Shown: piece by piece, positions 1-9,190 of the stretch
Layout: the number at the start of each line of letters is the position of its first letter
Numbering within the stretch: position 1 is the stretch's first letter
DNA from: Sporosarcina oncorhynchi
Lineage (GTDB): Bacteria > Bacillota > Bacilli > Bacillales_A > Planococcaceae
Assembly (NCBI RefSeq): GCF_033304615.1
Contig: NZ_CP129118.1
Coordinates: forward strand, 1,670,001 to 1,734,000
DNA: 64,000 nt
Direction of reading: 5' to 3'
Translations under genes and position numbers: made by a program
The notes under the pieces: model-generated
What the model saw: only the letters and a program-made list of their open reading frames with translations
What the model was told of the DNA's origin: nothing
Database searches by the model: none

Positions 1-72
1 TCAATGGTGCAAGCGAAAATGCTGGCGAAACGGGCCGCCAAAGAAATACAATTTCATCTCAAAAAAGATTGA
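1..72 (+). CDS. C-terminal fragment of an unidentified protein
   Basis: Only the last 23 codons are present, ending in TGA at 70-72. They are lysine- and alanine-rich (AKMLAKRAAKEIQFH within it) and look like a charged helix. The gene begins outside the window, so the frame was chosen because it is open from base 1 and runs directly into a strong terminator. The family cannot be identified from this piece. Confidence 0.6.
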   Translation, partial: SMVQAKMLAKRAAKEIQFHLKKD

Positions 73-110
73 AAAAAGGGCACCTCATTGGAGGAGGAGC
101 CCTTTTTTTT
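72..110. terminator. bidirectional terminator
   Basis: A GGGC/GCCC-based hairpin with an inner CCTC/GAGG pairing is flanked by an A-run on one side and eight Ts on the other. It lies between the convergent upstream plus-strand gene and the minus-strand YheC/D-Mur gene, whose TAA stop sits in the T-run. Confidence 0.8.
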
Positions 111-2274
111 AGGAATATTTACCGTCCATGTATTTCACTGTTTCAAACATATTCGTCTTACTTGCTCCTTTCACAAGAATGGTATCCCCTTTTTGAATTA
201 CTGAATCCAAGAGTGTATGAAGTTTTTCCCGATCTGTAAAGTGAAAGATTTTACTGGCATCCATCCCTTTCAATTTTGCTTGGGCACCGATTTCCTCTGT
301 TCTAAAACCGTACGTAATGAGAACATCAATTTCTTGCTGATTGATATAGTCACCGACTTTTCGATATTCTTGCTCTCGCAAGTCTCCTAATTCACGCATT
401 TGGCCGATAATCGCGATCTTTCGTTTCTTGGCAATATTCTTCAGAACATCAATCGCTGCGCGAACTCCTTCAGGATGCGAGTGGACAGTATCGTCTATCA
501 ACTTGATATTGTTCTTTAAATCATAGATTGTTAATCTACGTGGCGGCTTTTTGAAGAGCAGACCTGACTTAATCTCCATTGGTGAAAAGCCAAGATTGTC
601 AGCGATTGCGATTGCAGACAAAGCGTTATACACATGATGCTCACCGAATATCGGGATGAAAAGTTCGATTTCCTCAGCTTGTAACTTCATTTTGAAACTC
701 ATACCGCTGTCTGTATAGTTCACATCATACGCTCGGTAGTCAGCAGGTCGTTTTATCCCGACTGTAAGGATTTCACCTTTGAACTTTTTTGTTTCAAGAT
801 ATCTAGAATGATCATTGTCCTTATTAATGCAAAGTACACCTTGCTGGTCCATTCCATGGATTAGTTCTGATTTAGCCTTAGCTACGCCTCTTGGATCTCC
901 ATTGAAATTTCCGACATGCGCGAGTCCGATATTCGTAACGATACTGATCGTCGGTTGGATGATTTTGCAATGTTCGGTGATGACTCCTGGATAGGCCATT
1001 CCATATTCCAGAACGACAGCGCGGTGAGAGTCATTGATTTCAGCGGCATGTTTCTTCGTATGTTCAGTCGTGTTCCAATAATCTTTGGATTCAAATACAT
1101 TCCATTTCTTCGCAAGAATAGATGCTAGAAATGCTTTCGTTGTTGTTTTACCTGCACTCCCTGTAATCCCGATGACCGGAATTTTCTCTTTGCCATTGGA
1201 ACGTTTCCGTTTCACTTCACGGATTTTGCTTTGTATTACCTTCTGATTGTCAGCTATATAGATTGCATACTGTATCGTGTTTGTGACGACATCCAATTCC
1301 AAATAGAATGTAGGGGGACAACCCGGCCGCCAGTTTACTTCATAAATCCATAATTTCTGTTGCTCATCCATGCCGATATCAACACCAATTTCGTCGATTA
1401 CTTCACCGAACTTTTCCATTTGAAGTTCATCCAAATGCTTCGCAAGCGACAAGGAGAAAAATTCTAGTTTCTTTCTAATATTGAATGCTTCTTCTTTAAA
1501 CTCCTGCTCCAGGAAAGGATCTAGATAGTTTGTATACCCCCCACTATTGATGTTTGCAATAATGGATCCTTCCGGAGCGATGCGAGGATAGATAGCGGTG
1601 ATAACCCAATCGCCCGTTCCGTTTTTTTGTACATGAAGTCTGAAATCGAAAACCTGACCATTTTTAGTCACAGATTGAATATACGGTTGTACGATAAATG
1701 ACTCTGCTTTCATTTTACGTCTTATAAATTCATCTAATTCTAATTTGGAGAATAGTTTATTTAAACCTTGACCGCTCACCTTGTAACCATTTCCTTCGGC
1801 GACAATAAAAAAGATTCCTTTACCCTTTCTGCCATCAACCGGTTTAAAGACAATTTTATTGAATGCAGTTATATAATGATGAAGTTGATCTGTAGTCTTA
1901 AGAATTTCTGCCGGAATTAAATAACTGGCAAATTCTTTTGCCTTTTTCAGTCGTCGGTTGACACTCCATTTATTGCCGATGGAATGGGTCGTAAATGGAA
2001 TTTCGCTTTTCAACTTTTGCATAACATTCTTTGATTTTGCAAGTTTTTCCGGACTGCCTGCATTATAAATCACATCGGGAAAAGGCATGACTTTCAACTT
2101 CCATTTCCCTTTCTCATATACTTGTCCCTTAATTGTACGGGTTGCAAAATTGACTTCTCCTGGGGAGAAATAATAGAAATCTGCACCTTCTGCAGCTGCA
2201 ACAGCCGCAAATGCATAGGCTTTAATTACAGTTTTAGGGTCTTTCCGATGATGTAACATACCGATAATCGTCAT
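109..2274 (-). CDS. YheC/D-type ATP-grasp fused to a MurF-like Mur ligase
   Basis: This 721-residue protein has two ATP-dependent ligase modules. Residues 1 to about 345 resemble the YheC/YheD spore coat-associated ATP-grasp family (FKPVDGRKGKG near 144, metal-site segment YEVNWRPGCPP near 311). Residues 365-721 are a Mur ligase with P-loop GITGSAGKTTTK at 369-380, TNIGLAHVGNF near 450 and the carbamylated-lysine-type segment AKAKSEL. The order ATP-grasp then Mur ligase is that of cyanophycin synthetase, although the ATP-grasp subfamily differs. Start is ATG with GGGAG seven bases upstream. It is last in a minus-strand cluster after an ATP-grasp and a CotY/Z-like gene. A role in making or attaching a peptide-like material on the spore surface is inferred; the substrate is unknown. 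Confidence 0.88.
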   Translation of the reverse strand: MTIIGMLHHRKDPKTVIKAYAFAAVAAAEGADFYYFSPGEVNFATRTIKGQVYEKGKWKLKVMPFPDVIYNAGSPEKLAKSKNVMQKLKSEIPFTTHSIGNKWSVNRRLKKAKEFASYLIPAEILKTTDQLHHYITAFNKIVFKPVDGRKGKGIFFIVAEGNGYKVSGQGLNKLFSKLELDEFIRRKMKAESFIVQPYIQSVTKNGQVFDFRLHVQKNGTGDWVITAIYPRIAPEGSIIANINSGGYTNYLDPFLEQEFKEEAFNIRKKLEFFSLSLAKHLDELQMEKFGEVIDEIGVDIGMDEQQKLWIYEVNWRPGCPPTFYLELDVVTNTIQYAIYIADNQKVIQSKIREVKRKRSNGKEKIPVIGITGSAGKTTTKAFLASILAKKWNVFESKDYWNTTEHTKKHAAEINDSHRAVVLEYGMAYPGVITEHCKIIQPTISIVTNIGLAHVGNFNGDPRGVAKAKSELIHGMDQQGVLCINKDNDHSRYLETKKFKGEILTVGIKRPADYRAYDVNYTDSGMSFKMKLQAEEIELFIPIFGEHHVYNALSAIAIADNLGFSPMEIKSGLLFKKPPRRLTIYDLKNNIKLIDDTVHSHPEGVRAAIDVLKNIAKKRKIAIIGQMRELGDLREQEYRKVGDYINQQEIDVLITYGFRTEEIGAQAKLKGMDASKIFHFTDREKLHTLLDSVIQKGDTILVKGASKTNMFETVKYMDGKYS

Positions 2275-2386
2275 TCACAAACTCCCTCTCTTCTTTTGAC
2301 AACTCTATCTAGTACATGCACACGACAGGGAGTGTGATAAAGACAGTCGCATAGAGAAAAAATATATAATTGTAAACTATCCTTTC

Positions 2387-2797
2387 TCAGACTTTCATTT
2401 CTATAGTAGGCAATGGTTTTGAAACGAGGTTTGCGGGCATCGGATTAATGGCGATAAAACAACAAAGTTTCAAATGAATACACCGATCTGTCTTTTCAAG
2501 TGAATACAGATCGTTTGCAGAAATTGAAGGACGACCCATCATATCTACAGCTTTTAGAAGTGTCAATTGAGCACAACAGCTATCGTTTTCAATGCTTTCC
2601 AATCGAAAGAATGGTGTAGTCGTGTTGTGAAGAATGGCGGTAAATGGTTCGAATCCTTCCGCCGTGATTAACATGAATGGAATGGTATCCAGCTGTTTAG
2701 ACCCAACAATATAACGACAATTCTTTCCAAATTCCGATAATAATTTCTGTTCATTTTGCAGCGCTCTCATCTCCTTGCAAATACAGCATGCATCCAA
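2387..2797 (-). CDS. CotY/CotZ/ExsY-like spore coat or exosporium protein
   Basis: About 136 residues with nine cysteines: a CCIC cluster near the N-terminus, CC at 76-77, and 108, 114 and 115 (numbered from the upstream ATG). The segments TPFFRLES and LEKTDRCIHLKLCCFIAI match the conserved C-terminal part of the CotY/CotZ/ExsY family, which builds disulfide-linked outer coat, crust or exosporium layers. An ATG at 2803 abuts the AGGAGGG Shine-Dalgarno with no spacer, so TTG at 2797, seven bases downstream of AGGAGG, is the likelier start. It begins about 30 bases after the L-amino-acid-ligase-like gene stops, suggesting co-transcription. It is shorter and more divergent than typical CotZ. Confidence 0.85.
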   Translation of the reverse strand: MDACCICKEMRALQNEQKLLSEFGKNCRYIVGSKQLDTIPFMLITAEGFEPFTAILHNTTTPFFRLESIENDSCCAQLTLLKAVDMMGRPSISANDLYSLEKTDRCIHLKLCCFIAINPMPANLVSKPLPTIEMKV

Positions 2798-2827
2798 TTC
2801 CATCCCTCCTCTTTTATGTATGATCAG

Positions 2828-4033
2828 TCATTCGATAGGTTCCAAATAGAACTTCAGTAAGCTTGCTGCATATTCTGCGTAATATTTAGCCTCTTCTTGC
2901 GTATCACTTTTCGCCATTACATAGCCATACCGGTAGCCCATCGACAATGCGGGTAGCATGAGTGAACCGATTTTTGGCGTAAGGTGGACATCAATGATTT
3001 CTGGAATTGTGTTTACCTCTTCAAGCCCATCAATTTTCAATAAATAGCCCATTCCGGCTATCGTAATATAAGAAGTATATATCGGTTGGTTCCGAATTCT
3101 GATTAGATCCGGTTCTAGACCAACATACATTTTAATCGTCTGTTCAACGATATTGATGCCGTAAGCCTCTTCCACCATCCGGTTCATAGCACCACCGGAC
3201 ATGCGTGGATTAATTTCAATCAGTTTCCAACCTTCATCTGTTTGTCGCACTTCCATATGGCAAGTTCCGTTTTCCAATCCGATATCAGACGTAATTTCCA
3301 TTATTGTTTTCCATAATGATTCATACAATTGTTGTTCCATCTTGACGCAAACTTCGTAACCTGTGACAATGAATGTGAAATCACGTGTAATTTCCTGCTT
3401 AATGATTGCAACAATAATAGGAATACCTTCAACTACAAATAGCTCAACATTATATTGAGTTCCTTCTATATACGGTTCAATCATCAATTCGTGAGTGGAC
3501 TTTCCAGTAGATAACTTCCGTATCGCGTCCTTCATTTCAATTTCGTTTTTAATGAAAAGAACATCTTTGGAACCGTTGGATACTACTCTTTTGACGATTT
3601 TTGGATAGATCCCATCAAATTCAGAGAAGGAAGAGTGAATAATTTCAAACTGGACGGATGCTTGATTCTTTCTCAATGCTTTTCGTGTCTCACTCTTGTT
3701 TTCGAGTAATCGCAACGCATTAATTGAAAGATTTGATCCGCATAATTCATTGGATACTAAAGCTGCGTCAGATACGTATGGATCAGTGAAGCTCAGGACG
3801 GCTTGTAACCGGTAGTTCTCCTGTTGAAGCCTAAAAACCACCTCGCGAATCGTTTCAACATCAATCTTCTTAACAAGCAGGATCCGTATATCGGCTGGGA
3901 AGTTCTCTCTTTCTGTTAAAAACCGCTTACGTTGAGTGAGAAGAATTGACGAATATCCTAAACGATTTGCCGCGAAGAAGGCTTCACTACTTGAGCCATT
4001 GCGTGCTGTTTCGACAAATAAAATGGCTTTCAT
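2828..4033 (-). CDS. ATP-grasp enzyme resembling L-amino acid ligases
   Basis: About 401 residues. The order is an N-terminal Rossmann-like pre-ATP-grasp domain, an ATP-grasp core with the metal-binding segment IEINPRMSGGA, and a C-terminal region (IDVHLTPKIGSLMLP, then GYRYGYVMAKSDTQEEA) like the C-terminal domain of L-amino acid ligases and carnosine-synthase relatives. Such enzymes form dipeptides via acyl phosphates. ATG at 4033 has AAGGTG 11 bases upstream; an in-frame ATG at 4054 is less well served. It is the first gene of the spore cluster, after the yneQ terminator, with a SigE-like -10 element upstream. Substrates are unknown, and a general carboxylate-amine ligase is the safe alternative. 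Confidence 0.85.
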   Translation of the reverse strand: MKAILFVETARNGSSSEAFFAANRLGYSSILLTQRKRFLTERENFPADIRILLVKKIDVETIREVVFRLQQENYRLQAVLSFTDPYVSDAALVSNELCGSNLSINALRLLENKSETRKALRKNQASVQFEIIHSSFSEFDGIYPKIVKRVVSNGSKDVLFIKNEIEMKDAIRKLSTGKSTHELMIEPYIEGTQYNVELFVVEGIPIIVAIIKQEITRDFTFIVTGYEVCVKMEQQLYESLWKTIMEITSDIGLENGTCHMEVRQTDEGWKLIEINPRMSGGAMNRMVEEAYGINIVEQTIKMYVGLEPDLIRIRNQPIYTSYITIAGMGYLLKIDGLEEVNTIPEIIDVHLTPKIGSLMLPALSMGYRYGYVMAKSDTQEEAKYYAEYAASLLKFYLEPIE

Positions 4034-4075
4034 CGAACAAGTCACACCTTTCATCTAGACAATTATCTCTTCCTA

Positions 4076-4083
4076 ATTGTATG
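4076..4083 (-). promoter_or_regulatory. possible SigE-type -10 element
   Basis: On the minus strand this reads CATACAAT, matching the SigE -10 consensus (CATACA-T) of mother-cell genes, about 43 bases upstream of the ATP-grasp start. The -35 region is not convincing, so this is tentative. It fits the neighbouring coat protein gene. Confidence 0.4.
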
Positions 4084-4130
4084 CAATAGCCCTCATAATG
4101 ACTTAGGCTGTATAAGACGATTGCAGCAAA

Positions 4131-4163
4131 AAAGCACAAAGGGTGGCTCACCCTTTGTGCTTC
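4131..4163 (-). terminator. terminator overlapping the yneQ 3' end
   Basis: Perfect 14-bp arms AAGCACAAAGGGTG and CACCCTTTGTGCTT surround a 3-base loop, followed on the minus strand by six Ts. The last codons and stop of yneQ form the upstream arm and loop. Confidence 0.85.
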
Positions 4164-4465
4164 TGTAAAAGATTAAAACGATTCAGTTGTTCAATCAGAC
4201 CTTCATTAAGCAGTACTTCGACTTCGACCTTACCAAACAAATCAAAGTGCGGATAATCCGCTTTGTGATCGATCCATTCTGGTTTCAATCCGTAAGCCTT
4301 TCCCCATTCAATCAATTTTTCCAGATCTGCACAACCCGCTTTCGTAACGGTTTTACTACTAGGAAAACGATCATCCAACCAATAATGCGTCAAAAAAGCC
4401 ATTTCACCAGATCGGACCGCCGATTTCCATGCATATAATTCTTTTCGGTTAATACCAAAAGCCAT
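4148..4465 (-). CDS. yneQ: YneQ family small protein
   Basis: This 105-residue soluble protein of unknown function starts MAFGINRKELYAWK and matches my memory of B. subtilis YneQ in length and in position after yneP. It is rich in aromatic and charged residues and shows no catalytic motif. Its ATG follows directly on the stop of yneP, so the two are translationally coupled. Its 3' end doubles as half of the operon terminator. Assignment rests on synteny and general similarity. Confidence 0.75.
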   Translation of the reverse strand: MAFGINRKELYAWKSAVRSGEMAFLTHYWLDDRFPSSKTVTKAGCADLEKLIEWGKAYGLKPEWIDHKADYPHFDLFGKVEVEVLLNEGLIEQLNRFNLLQKHKG

Positions 4466-4890
4466 TAGTCAGTCCCTCGCTGGATTTCAACATATTTAGC
4501 ATCCCACACGGGGTCGATTTTCCGTAGTGAGATTGGACGGAAATTCTCCTTTTTCACTACTACATGCTCGGAAGTGGCTGTAGCTGCAACGGTTTGATCT
4601 TCATGTAAAATTTCATATCCATAGACTGTCCGCAGCTTCCCATGGGATTCAACCCATGTCCTTACAGTTGCGGTTTGACCATATTTCATCGCGGCTTTAT
4701 ATTGAATCGATAAATCGATAACCGGAGATAAGTAGCCTTCTTTTTCAAGGCCAGCATACGTGAAACCCAGATCTTTAATAAGATTTGTCCGACCAATTTC
4801 CATCCATATTAAATAGTTCGCATGATAGACGACCCCCATCTGATCGGTCTCTGCGTACCTGATTTCAATTTCCTTTTCACTTATAAACAT
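4465..4890 (-). CDS. yneP: YneP-like acyl-CoA thioesterase (hotdog fold)
   Basis: About 141 residues of the 4HBT/YbgC-type thioesterase family. The signature RYAETDQMGVVYHANYL lies near the N-terminus, with the usual acidic catalytic residue in the TDQMG segment. The open frame extends upstream to 4977, but ATG at 4890 has GAGG eight bases upstream and gives the family's usual length. Order citB, yneP, yneQ is as in B. subtilis. A citB terminator separates it from citB, so it probably has its own promoter. The physiological acyl-CoA is unknown. Confidence 0.85.
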   Translation of the reverse strand: MFISEKEIEIRYAETDQMGVVYHANYLIWMEIGRTNLIKDLGFTYAGLEKEGYLSPVIDLSIQYKAAMKYGQTATVRTWVESHGKLRTVYGYEILHEDQTVAATATSEHVVVKKENFRPISLRKIDPVWDAKYVEIQRGTD

Positions 4891-4969
4891 CGTCATCACC
4901 TCTAGGTCATTATACAAAAGAGCGAGAGAAAATGCTGTTCTTCGACTCACCCAAACAAATGAACATACG

Positions 4970-5005
4970 AAAAACATCCGGATCGACTACGCGATCCGGA
5001 TGTTT
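4970..5005 (-). terminator. citB terminator
   Basis: Perfect 14-bp arms (4972-4985 and 4992-5005) enclose a 6-base loop and end on the minus strand in TTTTT. It lies 11 bases past the citB stop. Confidence 0.9.
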
Positions 5006-5016
5006 AATTTCTATGC

Positions 5017-7731
5017 TTATTCAGCTTTCATCTTATCACGAAGAACCATTTGAAGGATTCCGCCGTGACGGTAGTAGTCTACTTCTACATCAGAATCGAA
5101 ACGTGCCAACACGTCGAATTCTTTAACAGAACCATCTTTTGCAGTAGCAGTTACTTTCAGGATATCGCGTGGCTTAACGCCTTCTGCGATATTGACGCTA
5201 ATTTCTTCTTCTCCTGTAAGACCAAGTGTTTCAGCACTTTCACCCTTCATGAACTGAAGTGGAAGTACACCCATCATCACAAGGTTTGAACGGTGGATAC
5301 GCTCATAGCTTTCAGCGATAACTGTCTTGATGCCAAGTAAGGATGTACCTTTAGCAGCCCAGTCACGTGAAGATCCCATTCCGTAGTCTTTTCCTGTAAT
5401 GATAACAAGGCCAGTTCCATCTTCCTGATAGCGCATTGCTGCATCATAGATCGGGCAGATTTCTTTTGTCGGCCAGTAAGTTGTGTAGCCGCCTTCTGTA
5501 CCTTTAGCAATTTGGTTACGAATACGGATGTTTGCGAATGTACCACGCATCATGACTTCGTGGTTACCACGACGTGAACCATATGAGTTGAAGTAACGTG
5601 GTTCTACGCCATTTTCGCGCAAGTATTTACCAGCTGGAGTATCTTTACCGATTGCGCCAGCAGGTGAGATATGGTCCGTTGTAATTGAGTCACCAAATTT
5701 ACCGATGACGCGAAGTCCTGATAATGCTTGGATATCAGCAGGCTCTGTTGAGAGACCTTCAAAGAACGGCGGATTTTGGATATAAGTTGAGTTTTCATCG
5801 AAATCATACAAGGAATCATCAGTCGTTTCGATAGCGTTCCATGCTTCGTTTTCAGTGAATACACGTGCATATTCTTTACGGAATAGCTCAGGTGTTACTG
5901 TCGATTTGACGACTTCATTAATTTCTTCAGTTGTCGGCCAGATATCTTTGAAGAATACATCCGTACCATCTTTTCCTTTACCGATTGGATCTTTTTCGAA
6001 ATCAATATCGACTGTACCTGCAAGTGCATAAGCAACAACTAGTGGCGGAGATGCCAAGTAGTTCGCTTTCACTAGAGGGTGGATACGCCCTTCGAAGTTA
6101 CGGTTCCCTGAAAGTACAGAAGATACCAATAGATCGTTCTCGATGACTGTCTTCTCGATTTCAGGTAGAAGTGGACCGGAGTTACCGATACATGTTGTAC
6201 AACCATACCCGACTGTGTTGAATCCGATTTGATCCAAGTATTCATTTAGACCAGAATCATTCAAATAGCCAGTAACGACTTTTGAACCTGGTGCAAGTGA
6301 TGTTTTCACATATGCAGGAGGTGTCAATCCTTTTTCAACTGCCTTCTTCGCAACAAGTCCAGCACCTAACATTACGTATGGGTTAGAAGTGTTTGTACAA
6401 GAAGTGATTGCAGCGATTGCAAGGTCACCTGTCTTCATACCTACAGACCGTCCATCTTCAAATTCAACAGTAGCTTTCTTGTCAAATTCTTTAGGAGTCA
6501 AACCGAAACCTTGATTTCCTTCAGGTGCTACAACAGAATCTTTGAAAGAACGTTGCAGTTCTGTGAGAGGAATCATGTCTTGAGGACGTTTTGGTCCAGC
6601 AAGGTTCGCTACAATTTTAGAAAGATCGATTTCGACGACTTCCGTATATGTCGGCTCTTCATTGTCCACTGTGAAGAACATATCGTTTTCTTCAAGATAT
6701 CTTTTTACGACTTGAATATGTTCTTCTTCGCGTCCAGTCAGACGCATGTAATCTAGTGACTCTTCGTCAACAGGGAAGAATCCGCATGTTGCACCATATT
6801 CAGGAGCCATGTTGGCAATTGTTGCACGGTCTGCAAGTGGTAGTTTTGCTACACCTGGTCCGAAGAACTCGACGAATTTGCCAACAACGCCATGTGCACG
6901 AAGAGTTTGTGTCACTTTAAGTGCAAGGTCAGTTGCAGTCGTTCCGTTTGGAAGTTCACCTAAAAGTTTAACACCGATAACTTCAGGAATTGGGAAGTAT
7001 GAAGGTTGCCCGAGCATTCCAGCTTCAGCTTCGATACCACCGACACCCCACCCTAGAACACCGATACCATTAATCATAGTTGTATGCGAGTCAGTTCCGA
7101 CTAACGTATCAGGATACGTTTCGAATGAACCATCTTTGTTTTCAACTGCATGAACAACATTTGCAAGATACTCAAGGTTTACTTGGTGGACAATACCTGT
7201 TGCAGGTGGAACTGCACGGTAGTTGTCATACGCTTTTTGTGCCCAGCTTAAGAACTGGTAACGTTCAGCGTTACGTTCAAATTCAAGTTCCATATTCAAA
7301 CGTAGTGCATCGTCAGTACCATAACGGTCAACTTGCACCGAGTGGTCAATGACAAGGTCAACCGGGATTTCTGGGTTGATTTTATTTGGATCTCCACCCA
7401 TTTTAGCCATTGCAGAGCGAAGTGCGGCAAGATCGACAACTACAGGTACACCTGTGAAGTCTTGAAGAATTACGCGAGAAGGTTTGAATGGAACTTCAGC
7501 ATCCTTGTCTGCATCTTTCCCCCATTTCGCCAAGTTTTCAACGTGTTCATCCTTGATGACATAGCCGTCATATTGGCGCAGGACGGATTCAAGTAACACT
7601 TTCACTGAGTAAGGCAGTTTAGAAATATTAGCAATTCCCGCGTCTTGAAGAGCTTTGATATGATAATAGTTATACGTCTTACCATTCAGCTCGAATGACT
7701 TGCGGCTGTTATGCAAATTACTTTTAGCCAT
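5017..7731 (-). CDS. citB: aconitate hydratase
   Basis: This 904-residue monomeric aconitase of the AcnA/IRP1 type interconverts citrate and isocitrate in the TCA cycle. The three [4Fe-4S] cysteines are at 445 (SCTNTSN), 511 and 514 ([10 protein letters not shown]). The C-terminal swivel domain includes DHISPAG and [16 protein letters not shown]. Length is that of B. subtilis CitB (about 909), which can also bind RNA when the cluster is lost. The ATG at 7731 has a strong AAAGGAGG nine bases upstream. A sigma-A-like promoter overlapped by a dyad lies upstream. Confidence 0.98.
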   Translation of the reverse strand: MAKSNLHNSRKSFELNGKTYNYYHIKALQDAGIANISKLPYSVKVLLESVLRQYDGYVIKDEHVENLAKWGKDADKDAEVPFKPSRVILQDFTGVPVVVDLAALRSAMAKMGGDPNKINPEIPVDLVIDHSVQVDRYGTDDALRLNMELEFERNAERYQFLSWAQKAYDNYRAVPPATGIVHQVNLEYLANVVHAVENKDGSFETYPDTLVGTDSHTTMINGIGVLGWGVGGIEAEAGMLGQPSYFPIPEVIGVKLLGELPNGTTATDLALKVTQTLRAHGVVGKFVEFFGPGVAKLPLADRATIANMAPEYGATCGFFPVDEESLDYMRLTGREEEHIQVVKRYLEENDMFFTVDNEEPTYTEVVEIDLSKIVANLAGPKRPQDMIPLTELQRSFKDSVVAPEGNQGFGLTPKEFDKKATVEFEDGRSVGMKTGDLAIAAITSCTNTSNPYVMLGAGLVAKKAVEKGLTPPAYVKTSLAPGSKVVTGYLNDSGLNEYLDQIGFNTVGYGCTTCIGNSGPLLPEIEKTVIENDLLVSSVLSGNRNFEGRIHPLVKANYLASPPLVVAYALAGTVDIDFEKDPIGKGKDGTDVFFKDIWPTTEEINEVVKSTVTPELFRKEYARVFTENEAWNAIETTDDSLYDFDENSTYIQNPPFFEGLSTEPADIQALSGLRVIGKFGDSITTDHISPAGAIGKDTPAGKYLRENGVEPRYFNSYGSRRGNHEVMMRGTFANIRIRNQIAKGTEGGYTTYWPTKEICPIYDAAMRYQEDGTGLVIITGKDYGMGSSRDWAAKGTSLLGIKTVIAESYERIHRSNLVMMGVLPLQFMKGESAETLGLTGEEEISVNIAEGVKPRDILKVTATAKDGSVKEFDVLARFDSDVEVDYYRHGGILQMVLRDKMKAE

Positions 7732-7790
7732 GTGTATATTCCTCCTTTATCTACTGAAAAGGCCATAAATAAGCATCTTTTCTCTATTAC

Positions 7791-7827
7791 ATCATAATAC
7801 AGCTAGGTTCATAAGTAAAATACTTAA
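7791..7827 (-). promoter_or_regulatory. citB promoter with overlapping dyad (CcpC-like operator candidate)
   Basis: On the minus strand TTTACT (7814-7819), 17 bases and TATGAT (7791-7796) form a plausible sigma-A promoter. The near-perfect inverted repeat ATAAGTAAAATACTTAA (7811-7827) covers the -35 box. In B. subtilis CcpC represses citB from an ATAA-N7-TTAT dyad; here the spacing is ATAA-N9-TTAA, so regulator identity is inference. Confidence 0.55.
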
Positions 7828-7873
7828 TAATTATAGTCTTTCATAAGAAATTGTAATGACCCGAGAAAGACTC

Positions 7874-9190
7874 TTATAAAAGCAGGTTTTGCATATAGTG
7901 TGTCATAAATACATCTGCAGGATCAAACTGTTTTCTGATTTCAAGGAAGCGCCCAAGCTGAGGGTAAAGAGCTTTTGTTTCTTCGCCGTGCAGCTTGTTC
8001 ATCTTACCGAAATGTGGTCTTCCGTCATATTTTTTCATTAGAGCATCGACCCATTTGAAGTAAGGTGCATCGTCCATTCCTTTATACATATGAAATGCGA
8101 TAAAAGCGGAAGGCACTCCCTGAGTAGGACTTAACATTCCCTTTTCTCCAGCTGTCACCCGACACTCAATCGGGAAATGGACGTAAAATGGATGTGCTTT
8201 TAAAAATCCATGCATTTCTTCCATGCAAGTCTTAAAACTGCTCAGCGGAATCGCATATTCGCATTCTGTGAACCGAACTAATCTAGGAGTCGGCAATATT
8301 TCATGATAATAGCCACTTTTAGTTCCAGTCGGGATGGCAGATGCAGCAAAATGCGTCATTTTTCTTGATAGTTGTGGTTTTAGACGTACGATTTCGGACA
8401 TGAGTTTGAAGCCGACTGTTTCTATAATACCATCCTTTACGAAGTCCATCGATTTTGAATGCCAATGTTGTTTTTTTAATGTTGTCTCATTCATCGTTTT
8501 GACTTGTATACTATCTGAACCTGGAAAGTAAAACCATTCCAGATGTCTATGCTCTGTTAAACCGGTTGACCATTCCGCCATTGCCTGCTGAAACGGCTTG
8601 CGTTCATTTGTCACAGTCAAACTATATAGTGGTACTGTACGAATGGTAACTTTAACAAGTACACCGAGTAATCCGAGCGAGATACTTAAAGCGTTTGACA
8701 GATCGTCATCATCGCGGCGATGATGTCGTACTTCCCCGTTGCCGTCCACCCACGTCCACGCAACGACTTGATTCGATAATGAAGCAAATCTGATCCCGGT
8801 ACCATGTGTCCCTGTGCTAATTGCACCCGCAATCGTTTGCTGTTGGATATCCCCCATATTCTCAAATGCCATATCAGCAGAAGCAAGCAGCGGGGCAGCT
8901 TCATACAAATAGGTGCCGGCCCAAAACGTTGCTTCCATCGATGACCGGTCGACGGAAACCAATCCCCTCATTCGGTGCAAAGATAGCGCTTCATCATCCG
9001 GTTTCGCTACTGCACTGAAAGAATGACCAGCCCCAATCACTTTTAATGTTTTCCCACGGATCCTGCAACTGTCGATGATCTGTTGAATTTCACGCACAGA
9101 TTCAGGGAAATGGAAATGTTCCGGTTGTGCATGTACATTGCCAGCCCAGTTATTCCACGTTTGTCGTCCACTACGAATTACAGGAAGCAT
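7874..9190 (-). CDS. FAD-dependent D-arabinono-/L-gulono-1,4-lactone oxidase family protein
   Basis: This 438-residue protein has an N-terminal PCMH-type FAD-binding domain (GAGHSF at 53-58, STGTHGTG near 135) and a C-terminal ALO domain ending with the HFGKMNKL segment typical of aldonolactone oxidases. These enzymes oxidise sugar lactones such as arabinono-1,4-lactone with oxygen. Its start overlaps the preceding gene by 13 bases with GGAG upstream, so the two are coupled. In a Gram-positive bacterium without an ascorbate pathway the true substrate is uncertain. Confidence 0.88.
   Translation of the reverse strand: MLPVIRSGRQTWNNWAGNVHAQPEHFHFPESVREIQQIIDSCRIRGKTLKVIGAGHSFSAVAKPDDEALSLHRMRGLVSVDRSSMEATFWAGTYLYEAAPLLASADMAFENMGDIQQQTIAGAISTGTHGTGIRFASLSNQVVAWTWVDGNGEVRHHRRDDDDLSNALSISLGLLGVLVKVTIRTVPLYSLTVTNERKPFQQAMAEWSTGLTEHRHLEWFYFPGSDSIQVKTMNETTLKKQHWHSKSMDFVKDGIIETVGFKLMSEIVRLKPQLSRKMTHFAASAIPTGTKSGYYHEILPTPRLVRFTECEYAIPLSSFKTCMEEMHGFLKAHPFYVHFPIECRVTAGEKGMLSPTQGVPSAFIAFHMYKGMDDAPYFKWVDALMKKYDGRPHFGKMNKLHGEETKALYPQLGRFLEIRKQFDPADVFMTHYMQNLLL

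Noticed and set aside
6511-6756. Long antisense frames inside citB and other large genes
   Set aside because: They are shadows of strongly coding frames with no ribosome sites or family resemblance.
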